DNA from: Beijerinckia sp. 28-YEA-48
GTDB lineage: Bacteria; Pseudomonadota; Alphaproteobacteria; Rhizobiales; Beijerinckiaceae
DNA: 64,000 bases
Assembly: GCF_900104955.1 (NCBI RefSeq)
Contig: NZ_FNSI01000001.1
Coordinates: 654,001-718,000 of the forward strand
Direction of reading: 5' to 3'
Shown piece after piece: positions 34,070-42,597 of this stretch. The first letter of the stretch is position 1. Each line of letters starts with the position of its first letter. A program made the position numbers and the translations under genes. The notes under the pieces were generated by a model that had not been told where the DNA came from, made no database searches, and was given only the letters and a program-made list of their open reading frames with translations.

Positions 34070-35410
34070 ATGGACGTTTTGATGCCGCAGTTGGGCGAGA
34101 CCGTGCGCGAGGGTAAGATCTCGTCGTGGTTCAAGGCGGTCGGCGATCAGATCGTCGCCGGTGATAACCTGTTCGAGATCGAAACCGACAAGGTGTCGAT
34201 GGAAGTGGAAGCCATCGAATCCGGCATTTTGTCGGAGATCGTCTATGCCGTTGGCGAGACCGTGCCAGTCGGTGCAACTGTCGCGGTGATCGGCAACGGC
34301 GTTGCGACAGGAGAGAAGCGCGCCAAGGCGAAAGCCGAAGCGTCTCCGGCCAAGAAAGTGTCGGCGACACCAGCACCGGTTGCGCCAACGCCTGCCGCGC
34401 GAAATTCTGCTGTGTCCGCACCCACCGGTGCTCTCGCGACGCGCGGCTTCGCGCCCTTCAATGAAGTGTTCACGCCGACGCGCAACTACGGCAAGGCCCA
34501 GGTGGCGCCGGACTTGCGCGCCACACCCCTCGCTCGCCGCTTGATGGTGCAGAACGGGCTCGATCCGGCTCAAGTGGCGACGCACGTGCGCCAGCGTGGT
34601 GGCACGCGCGTGGCTGCGGCTGATGTGCACGCGGCAATACAGGCTGGCCCTGCAAGCGGTTTTGCGCCGACAGCGGCTTTGCCGCCGCTGCCAATCACCG
34701 GACCGCGCGACCGACACCCCCTTAATAAGGTGCGGCAGCAGACGGCAAAACATTTGACGCGCGCCTGGCAAAGCATTCCGCATGTTCTGCAAACGGTGGA
34801 AGTCGACTTTGGTGTGGTGGCCGAGGTGCGCGCGGCGCGCAAACGCGAGTTTGAACAGCAGCACGGCACGAGCCTGAGCTATCTGCCGTTCATCGCCCGG
34901 GCGGTGTGCCTGGCAATCCGGCAATGGCCGAAAGTGAATGCGTCGGTCGATGGCAATGAGCTACTGGTGGCGCAGGAAATCAATCTTGGCATTGCGGTTG
35001 ATCTCAGCCACGAGGGGCTAGTGGTTCCGGTGCTGCGCCATGCGGATCGGCTGAACGTCGTGGGTCTTGCGGCCGGCATCGCCCGTCTGGTTGACGTGGC
35101 CCGCGCGGGTAAATTGCGGCCTGACGATCTCGAAGGCGGCACCTATTCGATTTCCAACAATGGCAGTTTCGGCACCTTGTTCACGGCGCCGATCATCAAC
35201 GCGCCGCAGGTCGCTATTCTGTCGACGGATGCCATTCGCAAGCGACCGGTTGTGGTCGAGACGCAATACGGTGACGCCATCGTCGCGCGTCCGGTCGGCA
35301 TGTTGGCGCAGAGCTTCGATCATCGGGCTTTCGATGGCGCATATTCGGCGTCGTTCTTGAACGCGGTGAAAACCATCATCGAGACGCGCGACTGGAACGC
35401 GGATTTTTAA
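34070..35410 (+). CDS. 2-oxoacid dehydrogenase E2, dihydrolipoamide acyltransferase
   Basis: A 446-residue E2. One lipoyl domain at the N-terminus with ETDKVSM, lipoylated Lys K41; an Ala/Pro-rich linker (about 85-125); the peripheral subunit-binding domain (ATPLARRLMVQNGLDP near 148); a second linker; and the catalytic domain with SFDHRAFDGAY near 422, where the catalytic His is kept. The third E2 step partner E3 is not in the cluster. It assembles with the E1 subunits encoded upstream. Confidence 0.9.
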   Translation: MDVLMPQLGETVREGKISSWFKAVGDQIVAGDNLFEIETDKVSMEVEAIESGILSEIVYAVGETVPVGATVAVIGNGVATGEKRAKAKAEASPAKKVSATPAPVAPTPAARNSAVSAPTGALATRGFAPFNEVFTPTRNYGKAQVAPDLRATPLARRLMVQNGLDPAQVATHVRQRGGTRVAAADVHAAIQAGPASGFAPTAALPPLPITGPRDRHPLNKVRQQTAKHLTRAWQSIPHVLQTVEVDFGVVAEVRAARKREFEQQHGTSLSYLPFIARAVCLAIRQWPKVNASVDGNELLVAQEINLGIAVDLSHEGLVVPVLRHADRLNVVGLAAGIARLVDVARAGKLRPDDLEGGTYSISNNGSFGTLFTAPIINAPQVAILSTDAIRKRPVVVETQYGDAIVARPVGMLAQSFDHRAFDGAYSASFLNAVKTIIETRDWNADF

Positions 35411-35462
35411 GAGCCAAAATCCTAACGGCAAGAATCCTAGAGGAATCCCAATGGAGGGGAAT

Positions 35463-36431
35463 ATGATTGCGAGCAAAGATCGTTTGGGCTGGATCGGCAT
35501 GGGCCGCATGGGGACGCCAATGGCGGAGCTTTTGCTGAAGGCCGGCCATGATGTGCAATTGTGGAATCGCACCAAGGCGAAAGCCGAGCCGCTGGCCGCC
35601 AAGGGCGCCAAGCTCGTCGATCGGCCGATCGATCTCTCGGGCACCGACATCTTGTTCACCATGGTTTCGACGGGCAAGGATCTCGAGCAGGTCTATTTCG
35701 GCGAAGGTGGTGTTGCCACGCGTGGCAAGAACGCTTTGCCGAAGATCTTTGTCGATTGCTCGTCGATCGGCGTTGAGGATTCGGCCAAGATTTCGGCGCG
35801 GCTCGGTGAGATGGGCGCGCAGTTTCTGGCGGTGCCGGTGTCGGGCAATGGTAAATGCGTGAAAGCCGGCAAATTGTCGGCGGTGGCCTCTGGTCCGCGC
35901 GCGGCTTTCGACGCGGCCAAGCCCTATATCGAAGCGTTCGCGCGCTCGGGCCTGTCCTATGTCGGCGAGGGTGAGCTCGCCCGCATCTGCAAGATCGCTC
36001 ACAATGTCATGCTGGGCGTGGTCATTCAGAACCTGGCCGAGATCACCATTCTGGCGCAGAAACATGGCGTGCCGCGCCACGCCTTTCTCGACTTCATGAA
36101 CAACAGCGTCATGGGCTCGACCTTCACCCGCTATAAGAGTAACGCCCTCGTCAATCTCGACTGGACGACGACGTTCACCATGGAACTCTTGCGCAAGGAC
36201 ATGGATCTCGGCCTGACGGCGGCGCGCAAATATGATGTGCCGATGCCGGTCACGGCGGCGACCCGCGAGGCGATCCAGTCGCATTTCGGCGTGGCGACCC
36301 TGAAGGCCGATCCGAAGGCCTATCTCGACATGGATTTTGCGACGCTTTTGGAAACCCAGGCATTGGCGTCGGGCGTGTCGCTGAAAAGCGAAGGCGTGCC
36401 GGTGCCGACAGGCTTGGAAGTCGACCACTGA
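35463..36431 (+). CDS. 3-hydroxyisobutyrate dehydrogenase-like beta-hydroxyacid dehydrogenase
   Basis: A 322-residue NAD-dependent enzyme. The Rossmann motif GWIGMGRMGTPMAELL begins near residue 9, the substrate-binding loop reads PVSGNGKCVKAGKL (canonical PVSGG), and the catalytic Lys is in KIAHNVMLG (KxxN) near 179. It probably oxidises or reduces a small hydroxyacid intermediate of the operon's pathway. Start at 35463 has GGAGGGGA just upstream; ATG 35451 is in frame. Confidence 0.82.
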   Translation: MIASKDRLGWIGMGRMGTPMAELLLKAGHDVQLWNRTKAKAEPLAAKGAKLVDRPIDLSGTDILFTMVSTGKDLEQVYFGEGGVATRGKNALPKIFVDCSSIGVEDSAKISARLGEMGAQFLAVPVSGNGKCVKAGKLSAVASGPRAAFDAAKPYIEAFARSGLSYVGEGELARICKIAHNVMLGVVIQNLAEITILAQKHGVPRHAFLDFMNNSVMGSTFTRYKSNALVNLDWTTTFTMELLRKDMDLGLTAARKYDVPMPVTAATREAIQSHFGVATLKADPKAYLDMDFATLLETQALASGVSLKSEGVPVPTGLEVDH

Positions 36432-36475
36432 CTTGCTAGACCCGTCCTGTTGGTCCGCGAGAGCAGGGGCAGGAT

Positions 36476-37354
36476 ATGTCGCAACAAGGCGCAAGACTGG
36501 CGACGTGCCGTATCGACGGCACGTCCGCATGGGGGCTGGTGCGCGACGACGGTTTCGTCAATCTCGGCGCGCGCCTTGAGGATCGCTATAGGTCCCTGAA
36601 GGACGTGGTTGAGGCGGACGCCTTACAGGCGGTCGTCGACAGCGGCCTTAAAGTGGCCGCCGATTTTCCGCTGTCGGCGCTCACCTATCTGCCGCCCGTG
36701 TCGCTGCCGCAGAAAATCATCTGCATCGGCGTCAATTATCCTGACCGTAATGAAGAATATAAGGACGGCCAGAACGCCGCGACTTATCCGAGCATTTTCC
36801 TGCGCTTTCCAGGTTCCTTCGTCGGGCACGGACAGAATCTGGTGCGCCCGCCCGAGTCAGAGCAACTGGACTATGAGGGCGAGGTGACGCTGGTCATCGG
36901 CAAGGCCGGGCGACGCATCGAGCGGGCTCAGGCTTTCGATCACATCGCCGCTGTCACACTTTGCAACGAGGGTACCTTGCGTGACTGGCTGCGCCATTCG
37001 CGCTTCAATGTCACGCAAGGCAAGAATTTCGATCGCAGCGGTAGCCTCGGCCCATGGATCGTGCCGTTTTCCGGCGAAGCGCAGATTGCCGATATTCGGC
37101 TGACGACGCGGGTGAATGGCGAAGTCCGGCAGGATGATCGCACGTCGCGCATGATCTACGATTTCCGTTATCTGATCTCCTATGTCTCGACTTTCACCAC
37201 TCTGGTTCCAGGCGATCTGATCGTCACGGGCACGCCGACTGGCGCGGGTGCGCGGTTCTCGCCGCCGATCTGGCTGAAGCCGGGGGATGTGGTTGAAGTG
37301 GAGGCCGAAGGCATCGGCCTGCTGCGCAACGGCATCGAGGACGAGACGATCTGA
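36476..37354 (+). CDS. Fumarylacetoacetate hydrolase (FAH) family protein
   Basis: A 292-residue FAH-family enzyme. The catalytic domain from about residue 80 shows ICIGVNYPDRNEEY, PSIFLRFPGSFVGHG, YEGEVTLVIGKAGR with metal-binding Glu residues, and GTPTGAG near 248. Family members cleave C-C bonds or isomerise/decarboxylate 2-oxo-hepta-dienedioates (HpaG). Next to hydratase and aldolase genes, an isomerase/decarboxylase or acylpyruvase role is most likely (inference). Confidence 0.82.
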   Translation: MSQQGARLATCRIDGTSAWGLVRDDGFVNLGARLEDRYRSLKDVVEADALQAVVDSGLKVAADFPLSALTYLPPVSLPQKIICIGVNYPDRNEEYKDGQNAATYPSIFLRFPGSFVGHGQNLVRPPESEQLDYEGEVTLVIGKAGRRIERAQAFDHIAAVTLCNEGTLRDWLRHSRFNVTQGKNFDRSGSLGPWIVPFSGEAQIADIRLTTRVNGEVRQDDRTSRMIYDFRYLISYVSTFTTLVPGDLIVTGTPTGAGARFSPPIWLKPGDVVEVEAEGIGLLRNGIEDETI

Positions 37355-37364
37355 AGGACCGACA

Positions 37365-38168
37365 ATGCTGACACAGGATCAGGTCAAATCCGCCGCTGAG
37401 CGTCTCGAACAGGCGGAGAAGACGCGCCAGCAGATCCGCATGATCAGCCTTGATCATCCAGGCATGGATATGGCCGATGCCTATGCGGTGCAGCAGGCCT
37501 GGATCGAGATGAAACGGAAGCAGGGCCGCACGATCAAAGGCCACAAGATCGGTCTGACATCCAAGGCCATGCAATCGGCGCTCAATATCGACATGCCGGA
37601 TTCAGGCGTGCTGCTTGACGACATGTTCTTCCCGGACGCGGGCGATATTCCGACGGATCGTTTCATCGCCACGCGCATCGAAGCTGAATTGGCCTTTGTC
37701 CTGAAGTCGCGGCTGGAAGGTCCACATTGCACGCTCTTTGATGTGATCAACGCAACGGATTTCGTTACGCCGGCGTTGGAAATTCTCGACACACGGATTT
37801 TGCGGGTCGATCCGCAGACCAAGGCGACGCGCACAGTGTTCGATACGATCGCTGACAATGCCGCCAATGCGGGCATCGTACTGGGCAGCCGGCCGTTCAA
37901 GCCGACGGATGTCGATATGCGCTGGGTCGGCGCCATTGTCTTCAAGAATGCCCAGGTCGAGGAGACGGGGCTTGCCGCCGGCGTGCTCAATCATCCCGCC
38001 ATGGGGATCGCCTGGCTTGCCAATCGCCTGGCTGAGCGCGGCGGGACGCTTGAGCCGGGAGACGTGGTGCTTGCCGGGTCCTTCATTCGCCCCATCGAAG
38101 CGCGTAAGGGTGATACGTTTCATGCCGATTACGGTCCGTGGGGGACCGTCAGCTGCCACTTCGCGTGA
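37365..38168 (+). CDS. 2-oxo-hept-4-ene-1,7-dioate hydratase (HpaH)-like
   Basis: A 267-residue hydratase of the 2-keto-4-pentenoate hydratase family: [18 protein letters not shown] near residue 58, [10 protein letters not shown] near 104, and a C-terminal [19 protein letters not shown]...YGPWGTVS segment typical of HpaH/HpcG. It hydrates a 2-hydroxydienoate before aldol cleavage. AAGGAC precedes the ATG and the gene follows FAH by 10 bp. Short-chain pentenoate hydratase is the alternative. Confidence 0.85.
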   Translation: MLTQDQVKSAAERLEQAEKTRQQIRMISLDHPGMDMADAYAVQQAWIEMKRKQGRTIKGHKIGLTSKAMQSALNIDMPDSGVLLDDMFFPDAGDIPTDRFIATRIEAELAFVLKSRLEGPHCTLFDVINATDFVTPALEILDTRILRVDPQTKATRTVFDTIADNAANAGIVLGSRPFKPTDVDMRWVGAIVFKNAQVEETGLAAGVLNHPAMGIAWLANRLAERGGTLEPGDVVLAGSFIRPIEARKGDTFHADYGPWGTVSCHFA

Positions 38169-38175
38169 GGATGCC

Positions 38176-38943
38176 ATGCCGTCGATGACCAACACATTCA
38201 AAGCCGCGATCAAGGCGAAAAAGCCGCAGATCGGCCTCTGGCAATCGCTGGCGAGCCCCTACACGACGGAATTGTGCGCCGGCGCTGGCTTCGATTTCCT
38301 CGTCATCGATGGCGAACACGCGCCCAACGACATCCCCTCGATCATGGCGCAGCTGCAAGCGATGAAGGGATCGTCTTCCCACGCGATCGTGCGCCCGCCC
38401 GTGGGTGAAACCTCGCTCATCAAACAGGTGCTCGATATCGGCGCGCAGACCATTTTGGTGCCGATCGTCGAGACGGTGGAGCAGGCTCAGCAACTGGTCG
38501 CGGCCGTGCGCTATCCGCCGCTCGGCGTGCGCGGTGTCGCCGGCCTGACGCGCGCGACGCAGTTCGGCAAGGCCACCAGTTATCTGCAGCGGGCGAATGA
38601 CGAAGTGTGTTTGCTGGTGCAGGTGGAGACCCGCAAGGGGCTGGATAATCTCAATGAGATCGCGGCGGTCGACGGCGTCGACGGGGTGTTCATTGGCCCG
38701 GCCGATCTTTCGGCGGCGCTCGGGCATCTTGGCAATATGTCGCATCCGGAGGTGCGGGCGACGATCGAGGATTGCATGAAGCGGATTGCCGCTGCGGGCA
38801 AGGCGCCGGGCATCTTGATGGCTGACGAGGTCTTCGCCCAGCGTTGCCTCGATCTTGGCGCGCTGTTCGTCGCCGTCAATACGGATATCACGCTGTTCGC
38901 GCAGAGCGTGTATGCAACAGCGACGAAATACAAACGCGGCTGA
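38176..38943 (+). CDS. HpaI/HpcH-family class II aldolase
   Basis: A 255-residue TIM-barrel pyruvate-dependent aldolase. Family marks: IGLWQSLASPYTTEL near residue 20, FDFLVIDGEHAPND near 40 with the conserved His, QTILVPIVET near 95, YPPLGVRGVAG near 115, and the metal-binding VQVETRKGLDN (Glu) and GPADLSAALG (Asp). It would split 4-hydroxy-2-oxo-heptanedioate into pyruvate and succinic semialdehyde. Both products match enzymes encoded upstream. Last gene of the operon. Confidence 0.88.
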   Translation: MPSMTNTFKAAIKAKKPQIGLWQSLASPYTTELCAGAGFDFLVIDGEHAPNDIPSIMAQLQAMKGSSSHAIVRPPVGETSLIKQVLDIGAQTILVPIVETVEQAQQLVAAVRYPPLGVRGVAGLTRATQFGKATSYLQRANDEVCLLVQVETRKGLDNLNEIAAVDGVDGVFIGPADLSAALGHLGNMSHPEVRATIEDCMKRIAAAGKAPGILMADEVFAQRCLDLGALFVAVNTDITLFAQSVYATATKYKRG

Positions 38944-38954
38944 TCATATCGTTG

Positions 38955-38986
38955 GAGCCATTTGCGTTTCGAAACGCAAATGGCTC
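38955..38986. repeat. Perfect 32-bp palindrome between convergent genes
   Basis: GAGCCATTTGCGTTTC (38955-38970) followed directly by its reverse complement GAAACGCAAATGGCTC (38971-38986). There is no mismatch or spacer. The core TTGCGTTTC/GAAACGCAA is shared with the dispersed repeat at 16726. It sits 11 bp after the aldolase stop and 17 bp before the FadB-like stop, so it may act as a two-way terminator. Confidence 0.85.
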
Positions 38987-39002
38987 TCTCGCTTGACTAA
39001 AT

Positions 39003-41072
39003 CTATGGCGAGAACATCGGCGTGCCGTTGCGTACCGCGTCGGTGATCGCGGCATCAGCTTCCCAGCCCGGACCATCGCGCGTCTGCATGGCCTCGATCT
39101 CGGCGAGGATGCGTGGCGCGCCAATGCGGTCGGCCTGGAACATCGGGCCGCCCAACCAGTTCGGCCAGCCATAGCCGTTGACGAAGACGAGATCGATGTC
39201 GGAGGCGCGCTGGGCAATGCCTTCGCGCAGCACCTGCGCGCCTTCCTTGGCCATGGCGGCTACGAGGCGGATGCGGATGTCCTCAGTGCTAAACTGGCGC
39301 TGCGGCAGGCCACGGGCCTTGGCGGCCTGATCGATCAGGTCGCGGACGACCGCATGCTCCTTGCGTTCGTTGTTTTCATAAAGATACCAGCCAGCGCCGG
39401 TCTTCTGGCCGAAATGGCCGGCTTCGCAAATGCGGTCGGCAATGCTGACATAGCGCTCGCTGGGGTCACGCGTCGGCGCGAGCCGTTTGCGCTGCGCCCA
39501 GGAGATATCGAGGCCGGACATGTCGAAGACGCGGAACGGACCCATCGGCAGGCCGAAGCTTTCCATGGCTTCGTCGATCTGCCGCGGCGTCGCGCCTTCT
39601 TCCAGCATGTATTCGCACTGGCGGCGATACATGGCGTAGATGCGGTTGCCGATGAAGCCCGGGCAGACGCCCGAGACGATCGGCAGTTTGCGCAGCTTCT
39701 TGCCCAGAGCAAGTGCTGTGGCCAGAACATCGGGCCGGGTGCGGGCGCAGCGCACCACTTCCAGCAGCCGCATGATGTTGGGCGGCGCGAAGAAATGCAT
39801 GCCGACCACGCGGTCGGGGCCCGGCGTCACATCGGCGATCAATTCGGGGTCGAGATAGCTGGTGTTGGTGGCAAGGATCGCGTCCGGCCGAACGATTTTC
39901 GCCAGCGTCTTGAACAGCGTGCGCTTGACCTCGAGATCGTCGAACACGGCTTCGACGATGAGGTCGCTCGGGGCCAGCGCTTCGAGCGTGTCGCGCACGT
40001 CGATGCGTGACAGGCGCTCGGCCGCAGCAGCTTCGCTCAAGCGGCCGGACTTGACCGTGCGGGCATAGATGCCGTCGATGCGGCCCTTGCCGGCTGTCGC
40101 CGCAGCCATGTCGCGTTCGGCGACGATCACTTTGTAGCCGGCATCGGCGAAGGCAACTGCAATGCCAGCGCCCATGGTGCCGGCGCCGGCGATGCCGACG
40201 GTCGTCACGGGCAGCGCCGCCACACCGTCCAAGCCATCGACCTTGGCAGCGTCGCGCTCGGCAAAGAAAATGTGCCTGAGCGCCATGCCCTGTTCGGAGT
40301 GAGTGAGGCGCAGAAAGGCTTCGCGCTCCAGCTTCACCCCGTCGGTCACGGAAACCAGCGGAGCGGCGAGGACGAGGCTTGCGGCTTCCCTGGGGGATTT
40401 TTGGCCGCGTGCCTTGCGTTCGATCTCGTTCAACTGGCGCTTGGCTGCTTCAGTGTCGAAAGCCGGCACCGGCCGATCGCTGGTTCGCGTTGGCGCGGTG
40501 CCCACACGGCTCTTGGCCAAATCAATGGCGGCTTCAAGTACATCGCCATCCGTGAGAGCGTCGGCGATGCCGAGCGTCTGCGCCTCTTTCGCATCGATCA
40601 TGCGACCGCTGGAGACAATCTCCATGGCCTTCTCGACACCGGTGAAGCGCGGCAGGCGCTGGGTGCCGCCGGCGCCTGGCACGACGCCGAGTTTAACTTC
40701 CGGCAGGCCGAGCTTAGCGTCTTTGCGCAACACACGGGCGTGGGAGGCGAGCGCGATCTCGCAGCCACCGCCCAGCGCCGTGCCATGAACGGCGGCGATC
40801 ACCGGTTTGGGGCAGGCTTCGATCGCGGCGGTGACTTCGAACAGGATTGGCGAAAGCGGCAGCTTGCCGAATTCGCGAATGTCGGCGCCAGCGACGAAGG
40901 TGCGACCGGCGCAGGCAATGACGATGGCATCAACGGCGCTATCGGCGCCGAGACGTTCGATCGCCTCTTTCAGGCCGGCGCGCACCGCCTGCGAGGCGGC
41001 ATTGACGGGCGGATTGTCGATGGTCGCGATCGCGATGCGATTGCGCGTGCTGACGGAAACGGGTGCGGTCAC
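39003..41072 (-). CDS. Bifunctional enoyl-CoA hydratase / 3-hydroxyacyl-CoA dehydrogenase (FadB/FadJ-like)
   Basis: A 689-residue two-domain enzyme. The N-terminal crotonase domain has IDNPPVNAASQAVR, the oxyanion GTALGGGCEIALASHAR near residue 95 and PEVKLGVVPGAGGTQ near 122 with the catalytic Glu. The dehydrogenase domain starts near 290 (GIAGAGTMGAGIAVAFADAGY), with GMHFFAPP and GFIGNRIY (His and Asn). It carries out two successive beta-oxidation steps in the cytoplasm. GTG start overlapping the upstream regulator stop (4 bp) implies translational coupling to a BoxR-like sensor, hinting at an aromatic or dicarboxylic CoA route. Confidence 0.9.
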   Translation of the reverse strand: MTAPVSVSTRNRIAIATIDNPPVNAASQAVRAGLKEAIERLGADSAVDAIVIACAGRTFVAGADIREFGKLPLSPILFEVTAAIEACPKPVIAAVHGTALGGGCEIALASHARVLRKDAKLGLPEVKLGVVPGAGGTQRLPRFTGVEKAMEIVSSGRMIDAKEAQTLGIADALTDGDVLEAAIDLAKSRVGTAPTRTSDRPVPAFDTEAAKRQLNEIERKARGQKSPREAASLVLAAPLVSVTDGVKLEREAFLRLTHSEQGMALRHIFFAERDAAKVDGLDGVAALPVTTVGIAGAGTMGAGIAVAFADAGYKVIVAERDMAAATAGKGRIDGIYARTVKSGRLSEAAAAERLSRIDVRDTLEALAPSDLIVEAVFDDLEVKRTLFKTLAKIVRPDAILATNTSYLDPELIADVTPGPDRVVGMHFFAPPNIMRLLEVVRCARTRPDVLATALALGKKLRKLPIVSGVCPGFIGNRIYAMYRRQCEYMLEEGATPRQIDEAMESFGLPMGPFRVFDMSGLDISWAQRKRLAPTRDPSERYVSIADRICEAGHFGQKTGAGWYLYENNERKEHAVVRDLIDQAAKARGLPQRQFSTEDIRIRLVAAMAKEGAQVLREGIAQRASDIDLVFVNGYGWPNWLGGPMFQADRIGAPRILAEIEAMQTRDGPGWEADAAITDAVRNGTPMFSP

Positions 41073-42067
41073 TGGCCGGCTCGTGAAATCGCGGCCAGAA
41101 GATCGCCGGTGCTGCGTTCAAGGGTGGCGCCTGATGTGTCGATCGTCGCATTGGCGCGGGCGTAGAGCGGCTCGCGATTGGTCAGAATGGCGATCAGCTC
41201 CTGCATGGCGGTGCGATCGTTCCGATCGCTGGCTGTCGGTCGTAAATCACCCTGATCACGCACGCGTTTCATATGTTCCTCGGGAGTGGTTTTGACCCAT
41301 ACCGTATAGAAAGACGACAGCAGGAGTTCGAAGGACAGGGGCTCGGCGACGATGCCGCCGCCGGTGGCCAGGACCATCGGTTCGTTGGTGTTGATCAGTT
41401 CGCGCAGGGCCGCCAGCTCGGCGCGGCGGTACCCATCCTGGCTGTAGAGCCGATAGATTTCGGTGATCGTCAGGCCGAGAGAGCGTTCAATCACCTTGTT
41501 GAGTTCGACGAATTTCCAGCCGAGCTTGCGGGCGACGATCTCGCCCAACGTGCTTTTGCCGGCGCCGCGCAGGCCGATCAAGGCGATGCGGTCGGACGGC
41601 AGCTTCTCCGCCTGCATGTTGAGCGGCAGGCCCTGGCCCGCGAGGATCGAGCGGGCGCGGGCGATCCGCTCCGGCGCGGCGGTGCGCAGCAGCTCACGCA
41701 CGGCGAGCCAGTCGGGCGGCGTGTCCATGACGAGATCTTCGACCGGCATGCCCAAAGTGCGGGAGATGCGGCGCAACAGAACAATGGAGACATTGCCGGT
41801 GCCGCCTTCGAGCTGGGCGATGTAGCGCTCCGAAATGCCTGATGTCTTGGCGAGCACCTTGCGCGACATGCCGCGAATGGCGCGGATGCGACGGACGCGT
41901 TGGCCGAGATCGTTGAGATAGGTTCCATCCGGCACGGTCGCGACCGTCAGCACCGCGGAGGCCGCCGAGGACAAGGACGGCGCGCTGTCCTCTGCTTTCG
42001 CAGCAGTCGGGCTACGGGACTGCCCTGGTTTGGGCGGCGCGGAGGAGGGGGAGGAAGGAGGGCTCAT
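41069..42067 (-). CDS. XRE-family regulator fused to a shikimate-kinase-like domain (BoxR/BzdR type)
   Basis: About 332 residues from the start used here. An Ala/Ser/Pro-rich leader is followed by an XRE helix-turn-helix (LGQRVRRIRAIRGMSRKVLAKTSGISERYIAQLEGG, in pieces LGQRVRRIRAIRGMS and KTSGISERYIAQLEGG). After a linker comes a P-loop domain like shikimate kinase (ALIGLRGAGKSTLGEIVA, ATGGGIV). This architecture is that of BzdR/BoxR, regulators of benzoyl-CoA degradation that sense the aromatic CoA ester through the kinase-like domain. In-frame ATGs at 42112 and 42088 are alternative starts; none has a good ribosome site. Overlaps fadB-like start. Confidence 0.87.
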   Translation of the reverse strand: MSPPSSPSSAPPKPGQSRSPTAAKAEDSAPSLSSAASAVLTVATVPDGTYLNDLGQRVRRIRAIRGMSRKVLAKTSGISERYIAQLEGGTGNVSIVLLRRISRTLGMPVEDLVMDTPPDWLAVRELLRTAAPERIARARSILAGQGLPLNMQAEKLPSDRIALIGLRGAGKSTLGEIVARKLGWKFVELNKVIERSLGLTITEIYRLYSQDGYRRAELAALRELINTNEPMVLATGGGIVAEPLSFELLLSSFYTVWVKTTPEEHMKRVRDQGDLRPTASDRNDRTAMQELIAILTNREPLYARANATIDTSGATLERSTGDLLAAISRAGQ

Positions 42068-42079
42068 GTGCTCAGAAAA

Positions 42080-42125
42080 ATAATACATGTTCAGCCCGGC
42101 AGCAATCGACATGTTTGTGTATTAT
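42080..42125. promoter_or_regulatory. Inverted repeat upstream of the XRE-kinase regulator
   Basis: ATAATACA (42080-42087) and TGTATTAT (42118-42125) are exact inverted repeats; inside them lie two ACATGT palindromes (42085-42090 and 42109... as ACATGT at 42110-42115 region). A candidate autoregulatory operator/promoter region; if the ATG at 42112 is real, it would lie partly inside the gene. Confidence 0.45.
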
Positions 42126-42196
42126 AGTGCGTATCGTCGGTTGCGCGGCGCCGATGTCAGCTCTCCGTTTTGGGCTTTGGATTGTCCGTTCCCGGC

Positions 42197-42225
42197 TTGA
42201 ACACATTTCACCTCCCGCCTATAAG
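42197..42225 (+). promoter_or_regulatory. Promoter of tRNA-Gly
   Basis: TTGAAC (42197-42202), 17-bp spacer, TATAAG (42220-42225), 21 bp upstream of the tRNA 5' end. A close match to the sigma-70 consensus. Confidence 0.7.
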
Positions 42226-42246
42226 CCGGTCACTGCCTCGGCAGAT

Positions 42247-42320
42247 GCGGGTGTAGCTCAATGGTAGAGCAGCAGCCTTCCAAGCTGAATACGAGGGTTC
42301 GATTCCCTTCACCCGCTCCA
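42247..42320 (+). tRNA. tRNA-Gly (anticodon TCC)
   Basis: A 74-base tRNA with encoded CCA. Acceptor stem GCGGGTG pairs with CACCCGC; D arm GCTCAATGGTAGAGC; anticodon loop CTTCCAA with TCC; T loop TTCGATT. All arms fold normally. Confidence 0.97.
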
Positions 42321-42597
42321 ATTTATCTCCATAATTTTAAATGATTTTATCGTCTGGCGGCTGGGGCCGGACGTAAGATGTTTTGCGCCAGGGCGGCACG
42401 GCCTTCCGAATCTCTGAGCGGTCTGACATCTCCGCGCGGTCTGGCGAACTCGGCCGACATCGGAGTGTGTGTCCGCTACTGGCCATAGGCGGGTGCGGTC
42501 GCGAAAGAGTGACAGCGCTCACGCATCTATTTCTTGCTTTCGCGAGCCATGTCGCCGAGCCTGCGCTCGCTCGGGGGGCACAGGAAGACGGCGCATC

